Both the position numbers and the translations under genes were made by a program. Below are positions 22,508 to 33,883 of a stretch of DNA of 64,000 nt, in pieces. The stretch comes from Linum tenue (Eukaryota > Streptophyta > Magnoliopsida > Malpighiales > Linaceae). Location: contig CAMGYJ010000010.1 in assembly GCA_946122785.1 (NCBI GenBank), positions 29,677,608 to 29,741,607 on the forward strand, in the 5' to 3' direction. Below the pieces are notes generated by a model, which was not told the DNA's origin, did no database searches, and worked only from the letters and a program-made list of their open reading frames with translations. Each line of letters begins with the position of its first letter. Position 1 is the stretch's first letter.

Positions 22508-23468
22508 TGATAGACCGTTAGTTACACATGTTTTTACCCCTGCTCTTACTCCGTTTGAGGTATTGATTCTCGTGTTTTAGGTCGATTTCACGCTAGGTTG
22601 TGCTTGTTTATGATATTTCAGGTCCTAGTACGTGAATGGAGGCTTGGGAGCGAGTTTGAGGTCGATTGGACGAAGGTCGGACGCATGGCGAGGTTCCAAG
22701 GAGGCTGCACGGCCAGACCAGGGAGTCGCACGGCCGTGCAACTGAGCAATATGGTCGTGCGCTTTCCGCCGAGGCCACGCACGGGCAAGCCATGGAAGTC
22801 GCACGGCCGTGCAACATACAATTGTGGTCGTGCGACATTATGCGAACACGCACGGGCAGAGCAGGAAACCCGCACGGCCGTGCAAGTGACCAGTTTGGCC
22901 GTGCGGGATTGTGCGAGAGCTTGCACGGGCACAAGTGAAACTCGCACGGCCGTGCAAGGTGCAATCCTGGCCATGCGAGTTGGCTGAGGTTCAACTAATT
23001 GATACGCCGCGTTTTGAAGTGCACGACCAGAATGGTGATGTGCACGGCCGTGCACCCTGGCCGTGTGAGTCGGGAAAGTCTGGTTTTTAAGCGGATTCCG
23101 AGCCAAAAAGAGGGGGATTCGAGTTTTTGAGAGACAGAGCGGTTCCTAGAGAGAGAAAGTGACGAACAAGAGCCCTAGATCGATCTTCAACACCATTGGA
23201 GCTTGGTTTGAGCTTGGAGAAGTGCCGATTCAACGTCCAGGAGCAGAAATCCATCTTCACAGTATGATTTCCGCGTCTGATTCTGCTTTTGCTTCTCTCT
23301 CCATGGAGTAGTTCTCCCATTCATCTGGGTGTGGGAAACCCTAGTTCTGTATGTTAGGTTTGATTGTATGAACCCAAGTACTGTTTCTATGATTTGATTA
23401 TATTCGATTGAGGTTTTGAATGATTGAATGACTTGACTCCTGATCAAATTCCTGTTGTTTCTGCTTTA
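22508..23468 (+). repeat. Partial gypsy LTR in MULE copy A
   Basis: It starts TGATAGACC, like the LTRs of the element at 47696-55059 (TGATAGACCGATAA on their strand), and follows them for about 960 bases. Homology ends at about 23468, so the LTR end and the rest of the element are missing. It contains the palindrome cluster at 22726-23055. A leader-like region holds a CATGGAGTAG...CCTAG word shared with the other LTRs. It is non-coding; the long overlapping frames here are artefacts of the GC-rich repeats. Confidence 0.8.
22726..23055. repeat. Cluster of GCACGGCCGTGCA palindromes
   Basis: At least five copies of the perfect palindrome GCACGGCCGTGC alternate with TGGCCGTGCG half-sites. The cluster lies about 220-550 bases into the LTR and ends shortly before a TTTTTAAG box at about 23080. 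Related elements have different palindromes at the same place (see 43150-43330, 48625-48868 and 57155-57420). Confidence 0.85.
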
Positions 23469-25801
23469 CCGTACGAGAAGCAAGAGGAAACAATATTGTT
23501 TTCAAATATCCACCATTATAATAGGATATATATAATAGTTTTTTGTTGAATCCGAATTATAAAAGAAACAAATAGACCTGACTCTTCAGAAGTATTTTTA
23601 ATTAATGCATGCATGCATGGGAAGCATAACAAATCACAAGATTTTGTTTCTCTTTTAATTTCAAAATAAAAATTAATAGTAAAAATAATGGGAATTGGCC
23701 GATTTGACATAAAGGCAAAAGGCTTTTGCCCTTATTCATTTGGAAGGGCGTGACAGCCAGCTTGCTTTGTTCCCTTTTTCTTATCGTACCCCGTACACGT
23801 GTCAGCTCATCACCCATCATTTCTCGCTTAAACAACGGCGCAACCCCAGAAAGCAGAAAACCATCTTTCTACCTTACAGCGGTTTACCGGTTTCCAGTCC
23901 CGGCAAATTTTTTTATGAGAGCGGTTGTAACAGCATTGCCTAATCCATGAACAAAGCACGAAAAAAATATATGTTTCATAAACAAGAATCGACGTGTTTT
24001 GAGATGATTTTATGGGAAGTCATTTTATTATATAAATGGGTGACTTTATGTGAAATCACATTGACATGTATATCAAGCAGAATTCTTTAGATTGAACACT
24101 ATAACCAAGCGGTTGAACTGCTAGATCAAATTCTAGTTCACTCAGTCCCGGTAATTATGTCCTTTACTTTTTTCTAGACTTCAGAATAATATTTAAAAAA
24201 ATTATGTTTCTAAATATAGTACTTAATTTGTATACAAAAATTACAGTACTCAATATTTTATAAGTACCTCAACAAATGCGTCGAAGCAGATCAAGATTAC
24301 TCGTTATAGAGTTTGAAATCAGAATTAATAGGGTGAATTTTTTATCCAATTCATTCACTATAATATTCAAATAATTCAATTCATTTGATTCAAATCCAAT
24401 TGAATGGTATACTCATGAATATTTGAAAAATTACACTTTAATCTATAATTGTATATATTTATATTTGATACACGAAATTTCATTTTTCAACGAAAAATAT
24501 CACTGGATTGATGCCTAGAAATTTTCATTATAGCATTTTAAAACCTAAATTTTTCAAAATTTTAATATTGATCTAATATTTAAATGTTATTTGGATTCAT
24601 GATTCAATCCACCAAATCATTTTATCTAATCCACCAATCCAAAAATTTAATTTATTTGACAACTATATGGGTGCCATAACTACCCGATCAGATTTGTGTC
24701 GATCAATATTTAAATAAATCACTGCAAAATGAAATTACAGTATTCTAAAGGTGAATTCCCTTTCAAATAACTTAGCCACCCCGACAAAGATAGAAGATTT
24801 GTTAGCCCTTTCATTTCATAGCACAAAAAAGTCTTTCTTATTGTTATTGCATTCCCAATCAGAGCTTATAATTTAAGATAATAGGTTATAACTAATAATT
24901 AATACAATTAATCAGTGTTGTCAATAAATATGTGGTGTATATATTTATATATATGATTGACAGTGCCCATAATAATTTCAGTTATTCATCAAAGCTTAAT
25001 CCTAAATTAGCATTTTATCGATCCCTCGCAAGTTATTACAAATGGGATGAGTTAAATTATTTAGGATAAACTCATATTGATTATGGGGTAATGCGATTTT
25101 AATCATCTCTGCTTCGGGTTCATAATGATGCTTGTAGGGCAATGTTATCATAGGCCAAAATTGGAACACACTGGAACCCAACCTCTCGTCGATCCAGTTA
25201 TATAGCTAGCCTTAAAAGGTTCTGCACCCATATTTGTATATCGTGTATGATACATCTTATTATTATATGATGAAGAGATTTTATGATGAAGAAAAGAATA
25301 ATAGTTAAACTTAACATCTGGATGGGTCGAGAATTGTCATCATTAACTAATTAATCATGTGTTTATATATATACATTGTTGGTATAATATTATTTAAGTT
25401 CATAAATTTTATCTAGGTCATATCATGTTATTACATAGTAACTAGCTAGTATCTAAACAAGATATATGGAAAGTAATTTCTCTTTTAAATTATAAAGGAC
25501 ACATATTTACTTACATACTCAAAGTCTTTAACATAAATTGAGGCTAACAAATCTATCAATTATCAACAAGTTAACTAATAAGATATAGATTTTGTCAAAA
25601 AAAAAAAACTATAAGATATATATCGATTCGCTCGTAAGATGATAGTCGAGTTAGCTCGCTAGCCACAATATTGAGACAACTCATGAGCTTAAAACGAATC
25701 ATCTCACGAGTTGAACTTAACAAGCTAGGCCGAGTCAAACTGGCTCGCAAGTCTCGTGAGCTGAGCAAAACTTAGCATCAATCTCAACTCACTAGTAAAA
25801 C
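23469..25801. other. AT-rich spacer, no gene seen
   Basis: No coding frame with family resemblance. The stretch 25620-25790 has repeated GCTCG/CGAGC words typical of some hAT MITE interiors, and an AATTTGCAGCCCTG end-like word occurs at about 26440, but matching ends were not found. Confidence 0.5.
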
Positions 25802-26367
25802 CAGTGGCGGATACATGCATGGTTAGGGGTGTCCCGGGACACCTCTAAAATTTTGAAACACGATTATTCAACCTACGATAGTAATTTGCATATGAGAAAA
25901 AAAAATTAAGTGGTAGGGGACACCTTTAAAATTTGGGAGAATGATTATCCAAACTCCAGTAGTAGTTTGCTTATTGGTGCAAATAATATTTAAGTAGTAG
26001 TTTATGTGATTTAAATTTGGGACACTGCCACTATTAGTTAATATATTTTCAATTACGCTATAACTCATTTGTTATTGTGTTTTAGATCCAAATATAATAG
26101 TAATATATTATTCTTATCTCAAATTATTTTCAAAACCTAACGATGAAACTCAATTACAGGATATCCTTGTCCAGTAGGATATGTCGAGAGATATTTGTTG
26201 AGCAATATAAATACCGAATGCATTTTATCATTTGACGAAACACGTCTGAACTTTAATGAAACTTTTATTAGTTAGATATTTTCAAATTTAATAATTATTT
26301 AAAATAATTCTAATATTTAATTTTTTATAGAGGACACCCCTACGTAGAATTCCTGGATCCGTCACTA
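25802..26367. mobile_element. hAT MITE, 566 bp
   Basis: The ends CAGTGGCGGATACATG and (reverse complement) TAGTGACGGATCCAGG form the inverted repeat. Flanks AGTAAAAC (25794-25801) and AATAAAAC (26368-26375) match at 7 of 8 bases. The interior has paired GGGACACC words near both ends. It is non-coding. Confidence 0.75.
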
Positions 26368-26375
26368 AATAAAAC

Positions 26376-28210
26376 AATTGAATTTTGAACTAGTTTTTCC
26401 CAAATCAACGTTGAACCTCTCGTGAACATCAAAACTAATTTGCAGCCCTGCTTATAGATCTACAAATTATATGGCCGGTCTGCTCCAGCAAATCAGCAAT
26501 CCCATCCCTAACCCCAGGTACTGTAAATGGAAGGTAGTGTTGCATGCTTAACAATAAGTTATAGTAGGGATATATTATTTACAATTAACTATACAGAATT
26601 TTTCGAAGCAAGATTCAGCTTTTCTTGCATTGCCTGCATTTTCTATACACCTTCTACCTATTTCATTAAAGGTTATCCCATTAAGTGTTAGGCAAGGATT
26701 CAGTTCACATCTGATCGAATCGCCCAAATCGAGGATTGAGACAGATCGGTTTAAATATAATTTGATTCGATTATGGTCTTATATATAAATCATTTTAAGT
26801 ATTGAAAAAATGGAGCCAAATTGAATGTGGATCGGACCGAATGGAACCAAATAATCCAAATATATATACTTTGACCTGGTTCTGGTCTTCATTTTTCTTC
26901 TATTTTAATCCAATCCTATATCTCAATTCGATCCGGTTATGAACTGAATCGCCTGATGGCTACTCCTAATCGCATCCAAGTTGAACCGTACGCTAACGAT
27001 TTAATCCATAAACTAAATATCACATTTATTCAGTTCTATAGTTGGAAAGCAACAAGATCGTCGTCAATAACTAATAACAAAATTCTCCACAACAAGGTAC
27101 TAGTTAGTAGGTGGAGAGTGTAGCCATCGTGAATAGTACTGTAAGTTGAAGTTATTTGGAACTGTCCAGCTAGCTAGGGCTTTGAAATAAAAGGGTTTCT
27201 TTCGACTAATTAATTTAGTTGGAATGCCAATAATGAGGAATCGCGACTCCTAATCTGCGATGATAATCATGGTTACAATGAATCTAAACAAACGTCCAAA
27301 GTTTCAAAAAAATAATCCCTATCTATAGAATAGAGTTGGTCGAGAATGATATATATGCAAAGACTAATTAAGACCTAGAGAGTTCATATCCAGCCTGGTA
27401 GGCGCCGAATGGACCCCAACGTGAAGTTGGCGTTTCGAGAAGCTAATCGAATATTTTCCTTGTTTGATCAACACATATCTGGTATTCAATTCATTTCTTC
27501 TTTAAATGACTTTTTCTGGCTAAGTTGGAACTTGGTGTCAGTATATGCCTAAGGCCGGCCTAAGAACTTCATTAATAAGCTAATCCATATCTTGTATTCA
27601 CCGATGCAGATTATGTGTGTAATATCATGTTTCGATCGTCACTCAACAATTCAATTTGTTGATATTCCATTTTATATGATATAAATCAGAGCCCTCAAAT
27701 CGAGAGATTTTATGTTTGAATCCTTACGACTTCAACATTAATTTTTAATTAATGCATATTATATAAAAGTCGTATGCAAACTTTAGGCATAAGTATTTGA
27801 CTTTCTTAAGGGAATCTGTAAGTAAATAATATATGGTCTTATCTTGGTGCCAGTTAGGGTAGCATATTGTTGTCGTTTCTTGATGAATAAAAAATACACA
27901 GTTTTATGTGGTTCACTAATATAATATGTGTTAGCTAGTTCATGGACATGAGAGAGTCAACTTCACTAAACTTGAGGATATATAGATTAGCGAGAACTCC
28001 ATGACGACTACAAATAATTTGTCTTCAAATCATAACAATTGTATATAATAATTAATTAATAATTCAAAAATATTGTATCAAATATTAATCAAACTATATG
28101 GTATCTATGTAATATTTCTCATGACACAAATATACAATTATACGGGGATTTAAGCTTTTTCTCTTTCCCATTTCAAAATTGGAGGCATGAGAGTGAGATT
28201 GTATGAAGTA
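26376..28210. other. AT-rich spacer, no gene seen
   Basis: I see no conserved frame. A stretch with repeated GATCGG/CCGAT-like words (about 26690-26980) resembles a hAT MITE, but its ends and flanks do not match well enough to call. Confidence 0.5.
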
Positions 28211-28877
28211 TGAAATATGTTTAGTAAAAAAAACATGGAAGTTATTTTTAATTTTCATTTTTTTCTTCACAAGTTATTATCTAATGCTTAGATTAATTTA
28301 ATGGTTAAGCCTAAAGATAGAGTATAAATTGCACTCATTCAAATTGTACCAAATATTGTATTCTACTCTCTCCTTAATCCTTATATTTTCACCCTCGTTA
28401 AAATTAAACGTGTGATATTTTTTGTTTCAACTTAAATATTAATTTTTTGTATGAAAAACATATATACCAAGACTTACAAGATGACACACTATTTGTGATG
28501 TTTTGAAGAAAATATTCAGGTCATCGTAATATTGTTTAACCCAAAATTCTTTTTGTACCACATCGATTAAATATAAATAATTAAATGGCTTTATAAGATC
28601 AACTTAATTATAATAGCTTAAATCAATTAAGTGGGTCACTTGGATTGGATTTTTTGGCCCGTAATCTCATACCATCATGTGTCATTCTAGCCATCTATTT
28701 CAAGATTTGGCTAAGTGTTTGGATCACCCCCATAACGTAGTGAGGAGAGTGGTCAACGTACCGCCACCCGCATAATATCCCGAGGGGGTGGCCACCATAC
28801 TATCACCCCCATGAAATGCTGAGTGTGTGTGAGGGGGGGGGGGGGAGGTGACCCCCATGATGTGCCGAGGGGGGTGG

Positions 28878-29823
28878 TGATATGATCCCAATTGGATCAA
28901 TCCACAATCCAAAACTACTTGCCAAAGAAGTCATCTCAATTAACTTGAAGCATTCTGATTTTTGGTTAAGTGTTGAAACAATTTCAGGTAGCCTACTTTG
29001 GAAGCTTGTATCTCACAAATGGCTCAATGGAAATGGGAGATCATGGGTTTGTTTTGCAGATAAAGGGGCCGTGTTTCCATTGGTATGCTTTTTGGATCCA
29101 TCCGATGTCATTAAGGTTGTTTTCCAAGGCCTCAAAGTTGCTATCTCAAAACTGGAAAACTGCCAGAAAATGGTTAGGTCTGGAAACTGTTTTGTGAAGC
29201 CTACTTTGGAGCTCAATTCAAGGAGCATGGATCTGATTCGAGACCAAAGGCTTCTCCAAAATGAAACTAGGAATGTTTATCTACCAAGTGAAGGAATCGG
29301 ATGAAAGATCGGAGTTCTGGAAGGCCTCGAACGAAAGGCGCGAAGTTAGGACGAAAGCTGCCCTTTGACTGTTTTGCTGGCAGCTTACTTGTGCGTCAAG
29401 AAAGGAAGTTGTGGCCGAGTTTTGTACTGTTTTTAGAGTAGATTTTTACCTTAATTGTTTCCTTGTTCATCTAGATTTGTATTAGGTTTTATTTGCCTTT
29501 AAATACCGTTCTATTTACGTTGTAAAACAGAACACTTTGATTAATCGAAAAACCTTTGGTTTTGTGCAAGTTGCGACTTGTTTGAGTTTGGTGGATTCCA
29601 AACTTGTGAGCTTTGTATTGATTGAATATCCTCTTCAATCATGGTCGAGCAGCTACCCTTTTATACCATACGAGCTTTCCCCAGGTGTGGAATTGTCCGT
29701 TGGTTCCGTTTTATCCCAAGATCGTATTAAGAGCGCTTCGTTCTTGATTCGAGCTCAATCGATTCTTCGATTGAGTCGTTGCTGCGTTACTTTGATAAAA
29801 ATACACCCACCAGGGGCGTATTA
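28878..29823 (+). repeat. 5' LTR of the compact retrotransposon
   Basis: Starts TGATATGATCCC and ends GTATTA, where the 3' LTR keeps TTATCA. A TATA-like TTTAAATA lies at 29498-29505, and R/U5 follow. A 140-codon frame (28882-29304) equals the end of the frame found at the 3' LTR. Confidence 0.92.
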
Positions 29824-29825
29824 AG

Positions 29826-29837
29826 TGGTATCAGAGC
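29826..29837 (+). other. Primer-binding site (tRNA-iMet)
   Basis: TGGTATCAGAGC, complementary to the 3' end of plant initiator tRNA-Met, lies two bases after the 5' LTR. Confidence 0.9.
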
Positions 29838-29960
29838 CCGGTTCTACACAAGGGCGAAGGAGAAGAAGTACCTGCTGTTTCGTACAAACAGATTTCTCGA
29901 GTTACAAAACAGGGCAGTCCCTGTTTAGGCTTTGCAGCTGCTGTCCGTAGCTCGATTGCG

Positions 29961-31349
29961 ATGGAAAACGTGGTTGGAGCTAAACAATTGATAGAGGGCA
30001 GTCCCGAGGCCAAGCAGCCACGATTTTATGGCAAAGAGAAGTCCCCTGCAGTCGTCATCAAACATAGAGAGTCCGACGAACAGCGGGACAACTTATTTCA
30101 CAGCCGGTGTGACGTTGACGGCAAAATTCTTTCGTTGGTAATCGATGGAGGGAGTTGCGCGAATTTGATCAGTGAGTACGCCATACGAAAGCTTGAATTG
30201 AAAACCCAGAAGCATCCTAAACCGTATCATCTCACCTGGCTCAACAAACATGGAGACGTGAAGGTCAACAAACAAGCACAAATCGAATTCAGCATTGGTA
30301 AGTACCGAGATACGGTTCTCTGTGACGTAGTCCCAATGCAAAACGTTCATATTCTGTTGGGTAGACCGTGGCAATTTGACAGAAGGGTGTTACATGATGG
30401 CTGGGAGAATTCGTATACCTTCAAACACGAAGGAAGGAAGATCAAGCTGAAGCCTATGATGCCCGATGAAGTTTATGCCGATCTCAAGTTCAAGGAGGAG
30501 AGTAGGAACGAAGGAAGCAGTGTCAAAGCTCAGTTATGGGTACAGCGCATTATTGGATTCAATTTTATGAGCTTTAGGAAGCCTCGGGAGGAAGAATTCT
30601 TGCCGGAATTTACTGTCCAGAACCATCCCTGTTTTGCCCAGAATGCACTCTGTTTTGCGCTAACAAAACAGGACATTAGGAAGCCGGATAGATTCGGGGA
30701 AGTAAAGAAAGAATCGAGCAAGCCAGAGGGTGTGGAGTCCTTCCTCGATGGAGAAGGAATGACAAAGAGTGAAGTAGAAGCCTCGACGAACCTTGGAGTT
30801 GTTCGAATCGAGCCGTTGAAGACGACGTCAGACTGTCCAACCCTGCCAGAACAGAGCGTGAACAGAGCTCTTGCGGCTGGGAAGAATGGCGACGAGTCGA
30901 ACTCAGCCACCAGTGTCGAAACTATCTCTAGAAACCCAGGAACGTCGACCGCAGCTTCAAAAGGAATGGGTATACGTGAAATTCCAGAATCAATTCTGGA
31001 AAAATTCCCTCTATTGAAGGCGAAACAGGGCAGGAAAGAGAATGAATTGGGGGAAGCAGTCCAGACCAATTCGATCGACACCAACGACGTCAAAACGATC
31101 ATTGAGGAGTCGGGAATGTGTAATGGCAATCAATTGGAATTTCAGCAAGGCAAATCGAAAATGCCCAAATTGCAAATTTTGGGTCAAAACGAGAAGCCAC
31201 GCGAGGTCGAGAAGGGAGAGTTGGTTGATGAAATTGGGAGTGAATCGAGCCAAACGGAGACTTTGGACAGGTTCGGGATGGTTCAAGGAAGCTATATGAG
31301 TCGTCAATTGGAAGCAAAGTGGCCAGATTCTCAAATGCCCAATTTTTAA
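29961..31349 (+). CDS. Retropepsin-like protein of the compact retrotransposon
   Basis: A 462-residue frame with a true ATG, 124 bases after the primer site. Residues about 35-165 match the aspartic protease region found between gag and reverse transcriptase in plant Ty3/gypsy polyproteins: FHSRCDVDGKILSLVIDGG, then KVNKQAQIEFSIGKY, then HILLGRPWQFDRRVLHDG. The active-site triplet is D-G-G rather than D-S/T-G; I recall the DGGSC form from plant gypsy proteins, so this may be the family's normal form. Residues 170-462 are charged, low in recognisable motifs and unlike Gag or reverse transcriptase. The frame ends at TAA 31347-31349 but stays open beyond it (see next entry). There is no Gag, so particle formation would need a partner. 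The family assignment is firm, the function inferred. Confidence 0.8.
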   Translation: MENVVGAKQLIEGSPEAKQPRFYGKEKSPAVVIKHRESDEQRDNLFHSRCDVDGKILSLVIDGGSCANLISEYAIRKLELKTQKHPKPYHLTWLNKHGDVKVNKQAQIEFSIGKYRDTVLCDVVPMQNVHILLGRPWQFDRRVLHDGWENSYTFKHEGRKIKLKPMMPDEVYADLKFKEESRNEGSSVKAQLWVQRIIGFNFMSFRKPREEEFLPEFTVQNHPCFAQNALCFALTKQDIRKPDRFGEVKKESSKPEGVESFLDGEGMTKSEVEASTNLGVVRIEPLKTTSDCPTLPEQSVNRALAAGKNGDESNSATSVETISRNPGTSTAASKGMGIREIPESILEKFPLLKAKQGRKENELGEAVQTNSIDTNDVKTIIEESGMCNGNQLEFQQGKSKMPKLQILGQNEKPREVEKGELVDEIGSESSQTETLDRFGMVQGSYMSRQLEAKWPDSQMPNF

Positions 31350-32276
31350 TTTGCTTCACCGGAATCTGGGTTTTGCTCGTCGGATTCTGGAAAATTCGAA
31401 TCCTCTGACGGCGGGAACTTTGGAAATCAACAATTGACGCTATTTGGGAAGAATAGAAGCGTGGGAATGGGTGAAAACGACTCACTGGAGTCAGGCAGAT
31501 CGATCGGAAGTGAAGAATTGGCTCGACTTGGCCTAGAAGCGAAATACCCAATTTTGGAGCTCTCGCCGGAGTTCTTGCCGGCGCCGGAAACTGGAGAATT
31601 GCAACGATATATTCTGGGTTCGTTTGATCAAATTTTTCGTGTGGGAAAGGTCCATTGGAGCCCCACGAACCTCATGGAACTTGAATCGTGGAAAACAGCG
31701 ACCAATTCGCGAGTTAATGAAGTTTTGAAGTTCGACATTGCAAGTTCGAGGTACCTATTTCGTGACTCGATTTGGGAAGAATTTTGTGACGTTTTTGACA
31801 AGAATAAGCTTCAAGCTTTGAGGTCAAAGCTTTTTGAAGAGGGGGAGCCTGATATGATCCCAATTGGATCAATCCACAATCCAAAACTACTTGCCAAAGA
31901 AGTCATCTCAATTAACTTGAAGCATTCTGATTTTTGGTTAAGTGTTGAAACAATTTCAGGTAGCCTACTTTGGAAGCTTGTATCTCACAAATGGCTCAAT
32001 GGAAATGGGAGATCATGGGTTTGTTTTGCAGATAAAGTGGCCGTGTTTCCATTGGTATGCGTTTTGGATCCATCCGATGTCATTAAGGTTGTTTTCCAAG
32101 GCCTCAAAGTTGCTATCTCAAAACTGGAAAACTGCCAGAAAATGGTTAAGTCTGGAAACTGTTTTGTGAAGCCTACTTTGGAGCTCAATTCAAGGAGCAT
32201 GGATCTGATTCGAGACCAAAGGCTTCTCCAAAATGAAACTAGGAATGTTTATCTACCAAGGGAAGGAATCGGATGA
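31350..32276 (+). CDS. In-frame continuation across the purine tract into the 3' LTR
   Basis: After one TAA the same reading frame continues with no stop for 309 codons (31350-32276). The first non-stop part (about 167 codons) is internal and the last 142 codons are encoded by the 3' LTR. I do not recognise the sequence; it contains FRVGKVHWSPTNLMELESW and IWEEFCDVFDKNKLQALRSK. Translation would need stop-codon readthrough or an internal start; the first in-frame ATG after the stop is near 31467. The four base differences between the two LTRs that I see inside the LTR-coded part all change the amino acid, which argues against selection on it since insertion. It could be a captured gene fragment. 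Confidence 0.45.
   Translation, partial: FASPESGFCSSDSGKFESSDGGNFGNQQLTLFGKNRSVGMGENDSLESGRSIGSEELARLGLEAKYPILELSPEFLPAPETGELQRYILGSFDQIFRVGKVHWSPTNLMELESWKTATNSRVNEVLKFDIASSRYLFRDSIWEEFCDVFDKNKLQALRSKLFEEGEPDMIPIGSIHNPKLLAKEVISINLKHSDFWLSVETISGSLLWKLVSHKWLNGNGRSWVCFADKVAVFPLVCVLDPSDVIKVVFQGLKVAISKLENCQKMVKSGNCFVKPTLELNSRSMDLIRDQRLLQNETRNVYLPREGIG
31836..31849 (+). other. Polypurine tract
   Basis: GAAGAGGGGGAGCC directly before the TG of the 3' LTR, the expected plus-strand primer. Confidence 0.8.
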
Positions 32277-32794
32277 AAGATCGGAGTTCTGGAAGGCCTC
32301 GAACGAAAGGCGCGAAGTTAGGACGAAAGCTGCCCTTTGACTGTTTTGCTGGCAGCTTACTTGTGCGTCAAGAAAGGAAGTTGTGGCCGAGTTTTGTACT
32401 GTTTTTAGAGTAGATTTTTACCTTAATTGTTTCCTTGTTCATCTAGATTTGTATTAGGTTTTATTTGCCTTTAAATACCGTTCTATTTACGTTGTAAAAC
32501 AGAACACTTTGATTAATCGAAAAACCTTTGGTTTTGTGCAAGTTGCGACTTGTTTGAGTTTGGTGGATTCCAAACTTGTGAGCTTTGTATCGATTGAATA
32601 TCCTCTTCAATCGTGGTCGAGCAGCTACCCTTTTATACCATACGAGTTTTCCCAGGTGTGGAATTGTCCGTTGGTTCCGTTTTATCCCAAGATCGTATTA
32701 AGAGCGCTTCGTTCTTGATTCGAGCTCAATCGATTCTTCGATTGAGTCGTTGCTGCGTTACTTTGATAAAAATACACCCTGCAGGGTCTTATCA
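31850..32794 (+). repeat. 3' LTR of the compact retrotransposon
   Basis: Starts TGATATGATCCC, ends TTATCA, and is followed by the GGTGG target duplication. It differs from the 5' LTR by a handful of substitutions, one single-base indel, and a cluster in the last 15 bases. Confidence 0.93.
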
Positions 32795-33883
32795 GGTGGT
32801 CACCATACTGCGACCATGGTATGACCAGGGGGTGGTCACCACCATGCGACACCCATGGGGTTCAATACCATGGAATGAAATATGGCTAAGTATTGAAAAT
32901 AATTACTTGTTGGAGCCCCCCATGGTGTGGTGAGAGGGGGTCATCAACGTACCGCCACCCCATGATGTGGTGAGGGGATGGTAACCAACATACCACCCTC
33001 ATGATATGATCAGGGGGTGCGGATCAACATACACCCCGATGAGATAGTTAGGGGGCCATCAACATATGACCCTCATTAGGTGGTTAGGGGGTGACCATCA
33101 ATATACACCCCCCATGGTATGGTTGAAGAGGGTAATCAAGCCTCCCATGAGGTGATGGTTAGGGGGTGAGGGATACTCAACACACCCCCTAAGCTGACGA
33201 GGAGGGTGGTGTGATCACGAGGGTGATCATCATACTCTTTAGTGTGGTGGGGTGGAAATTTGGCTAAGTATGTAAGATGATGAGTACATACCCTCACTGC
33301 AATACCATGAGGTGGTCGACATACTCCCCTCTAGTACAACAAGGTGGTATAAAATTTGGTTAAGTGTGAAAGTGGTATGGGTGATGGATCAACATACTCC
33401 CTGGGTGTGAGTGGGGGTACCCCTTGGTGTGGTGGAGAGTGGGGATTGATATTACTCTTTTGGTTGACAAGGGGCAGTCAAGTGGCAATGAGTCACCCCT
33501 TCATGTCTTGGCCATTTTTCTCTATAGACAAGCAAAGCTATGAAAGAGATACCAAGAGCGGGGAGTGAAGTCTCAAGAGGAAGGCACTATCATCGTCAAT
33601 TCATCATTAGAGTAGTTGAAGAGAGTAACCGTCAATCCACATCAGCATAGCGGTTTTTGAAAGCAGATACTTCTTGTGGCTATAAATAGAAGGTGAAGAG
33701 GACAAAGGTAGGGTTTTCCAAAATCACACCAGACAACCTATTGTCAAACTTTATCTTTATCTTTTCATTTTTCCTCTACAAATGTAGTCATAGTTGTAGT
33801 TTTGGAGCTCTCACCGAACCTCCATAGGAGTAGAGTTAATGTAATTTAGATTTTCTCGTAGATCATCAAGAAAATCGAACACC

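Larger units (their letters stand above)
28878..32794 (+). mobile_element. Compact non-autonomous LTR retrotransposon, protease only
   Basis: A complete 3917-bp element. LTRs of 946 bp (28878-29823) and 945 bp (31850-32794) differ at about a dozen places by eye. The element has a 5-bp target duplication GGTGG (28873-28877 and 32795-32799), a tRNA-Met primer site at 29826 and a purine tract before the 3' LTR. The 2-kb interior has one long frame with a gypsy-type retropepsin domain and no Gag, reverse transcriptase, RNase H or integrase. Copy A has the uninterrupted site near 673. It must depend on a helper element if it still moves. Confidence 0.95.
28211..33881 (+). repeat. LTR-like block, copy B, interrupted
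   Basis: Copy B of the block at 1-1715, split by the retrotransposon 28878-32794. The outer parts 28211-28872 and 32795-33881 match copy A closely, including the TATA box (33681-33688). It joins the Tekay/Del-like LTR directly at about 33882, so bases matching copy A 1716-10007 are absent here. Neither side shows a target duplication at that point, so deletion in B is as likely as insertion in A. Confidence 0.85.

Noticed and set aside
22598..23106. Overlapping 77-162-codon frames on both strands
   Set aside because: They arise from the GC-rich palindrome cluster, which avoids stops in many frames. The composition is repetitive and no domain is visible.
26686..26970. A hAT MITE with TTAGG...GATTCAGTTCA ends
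   Set aside because: The inverted ends need a large internal gap to align, and the 8-bp flanks do not match.
30530..31551. Minus-strand frames of 199 and 150 codons
   Set aside because: Antisense to the retropepsin ORF of the compact retrotransposon; no recognisable domain.
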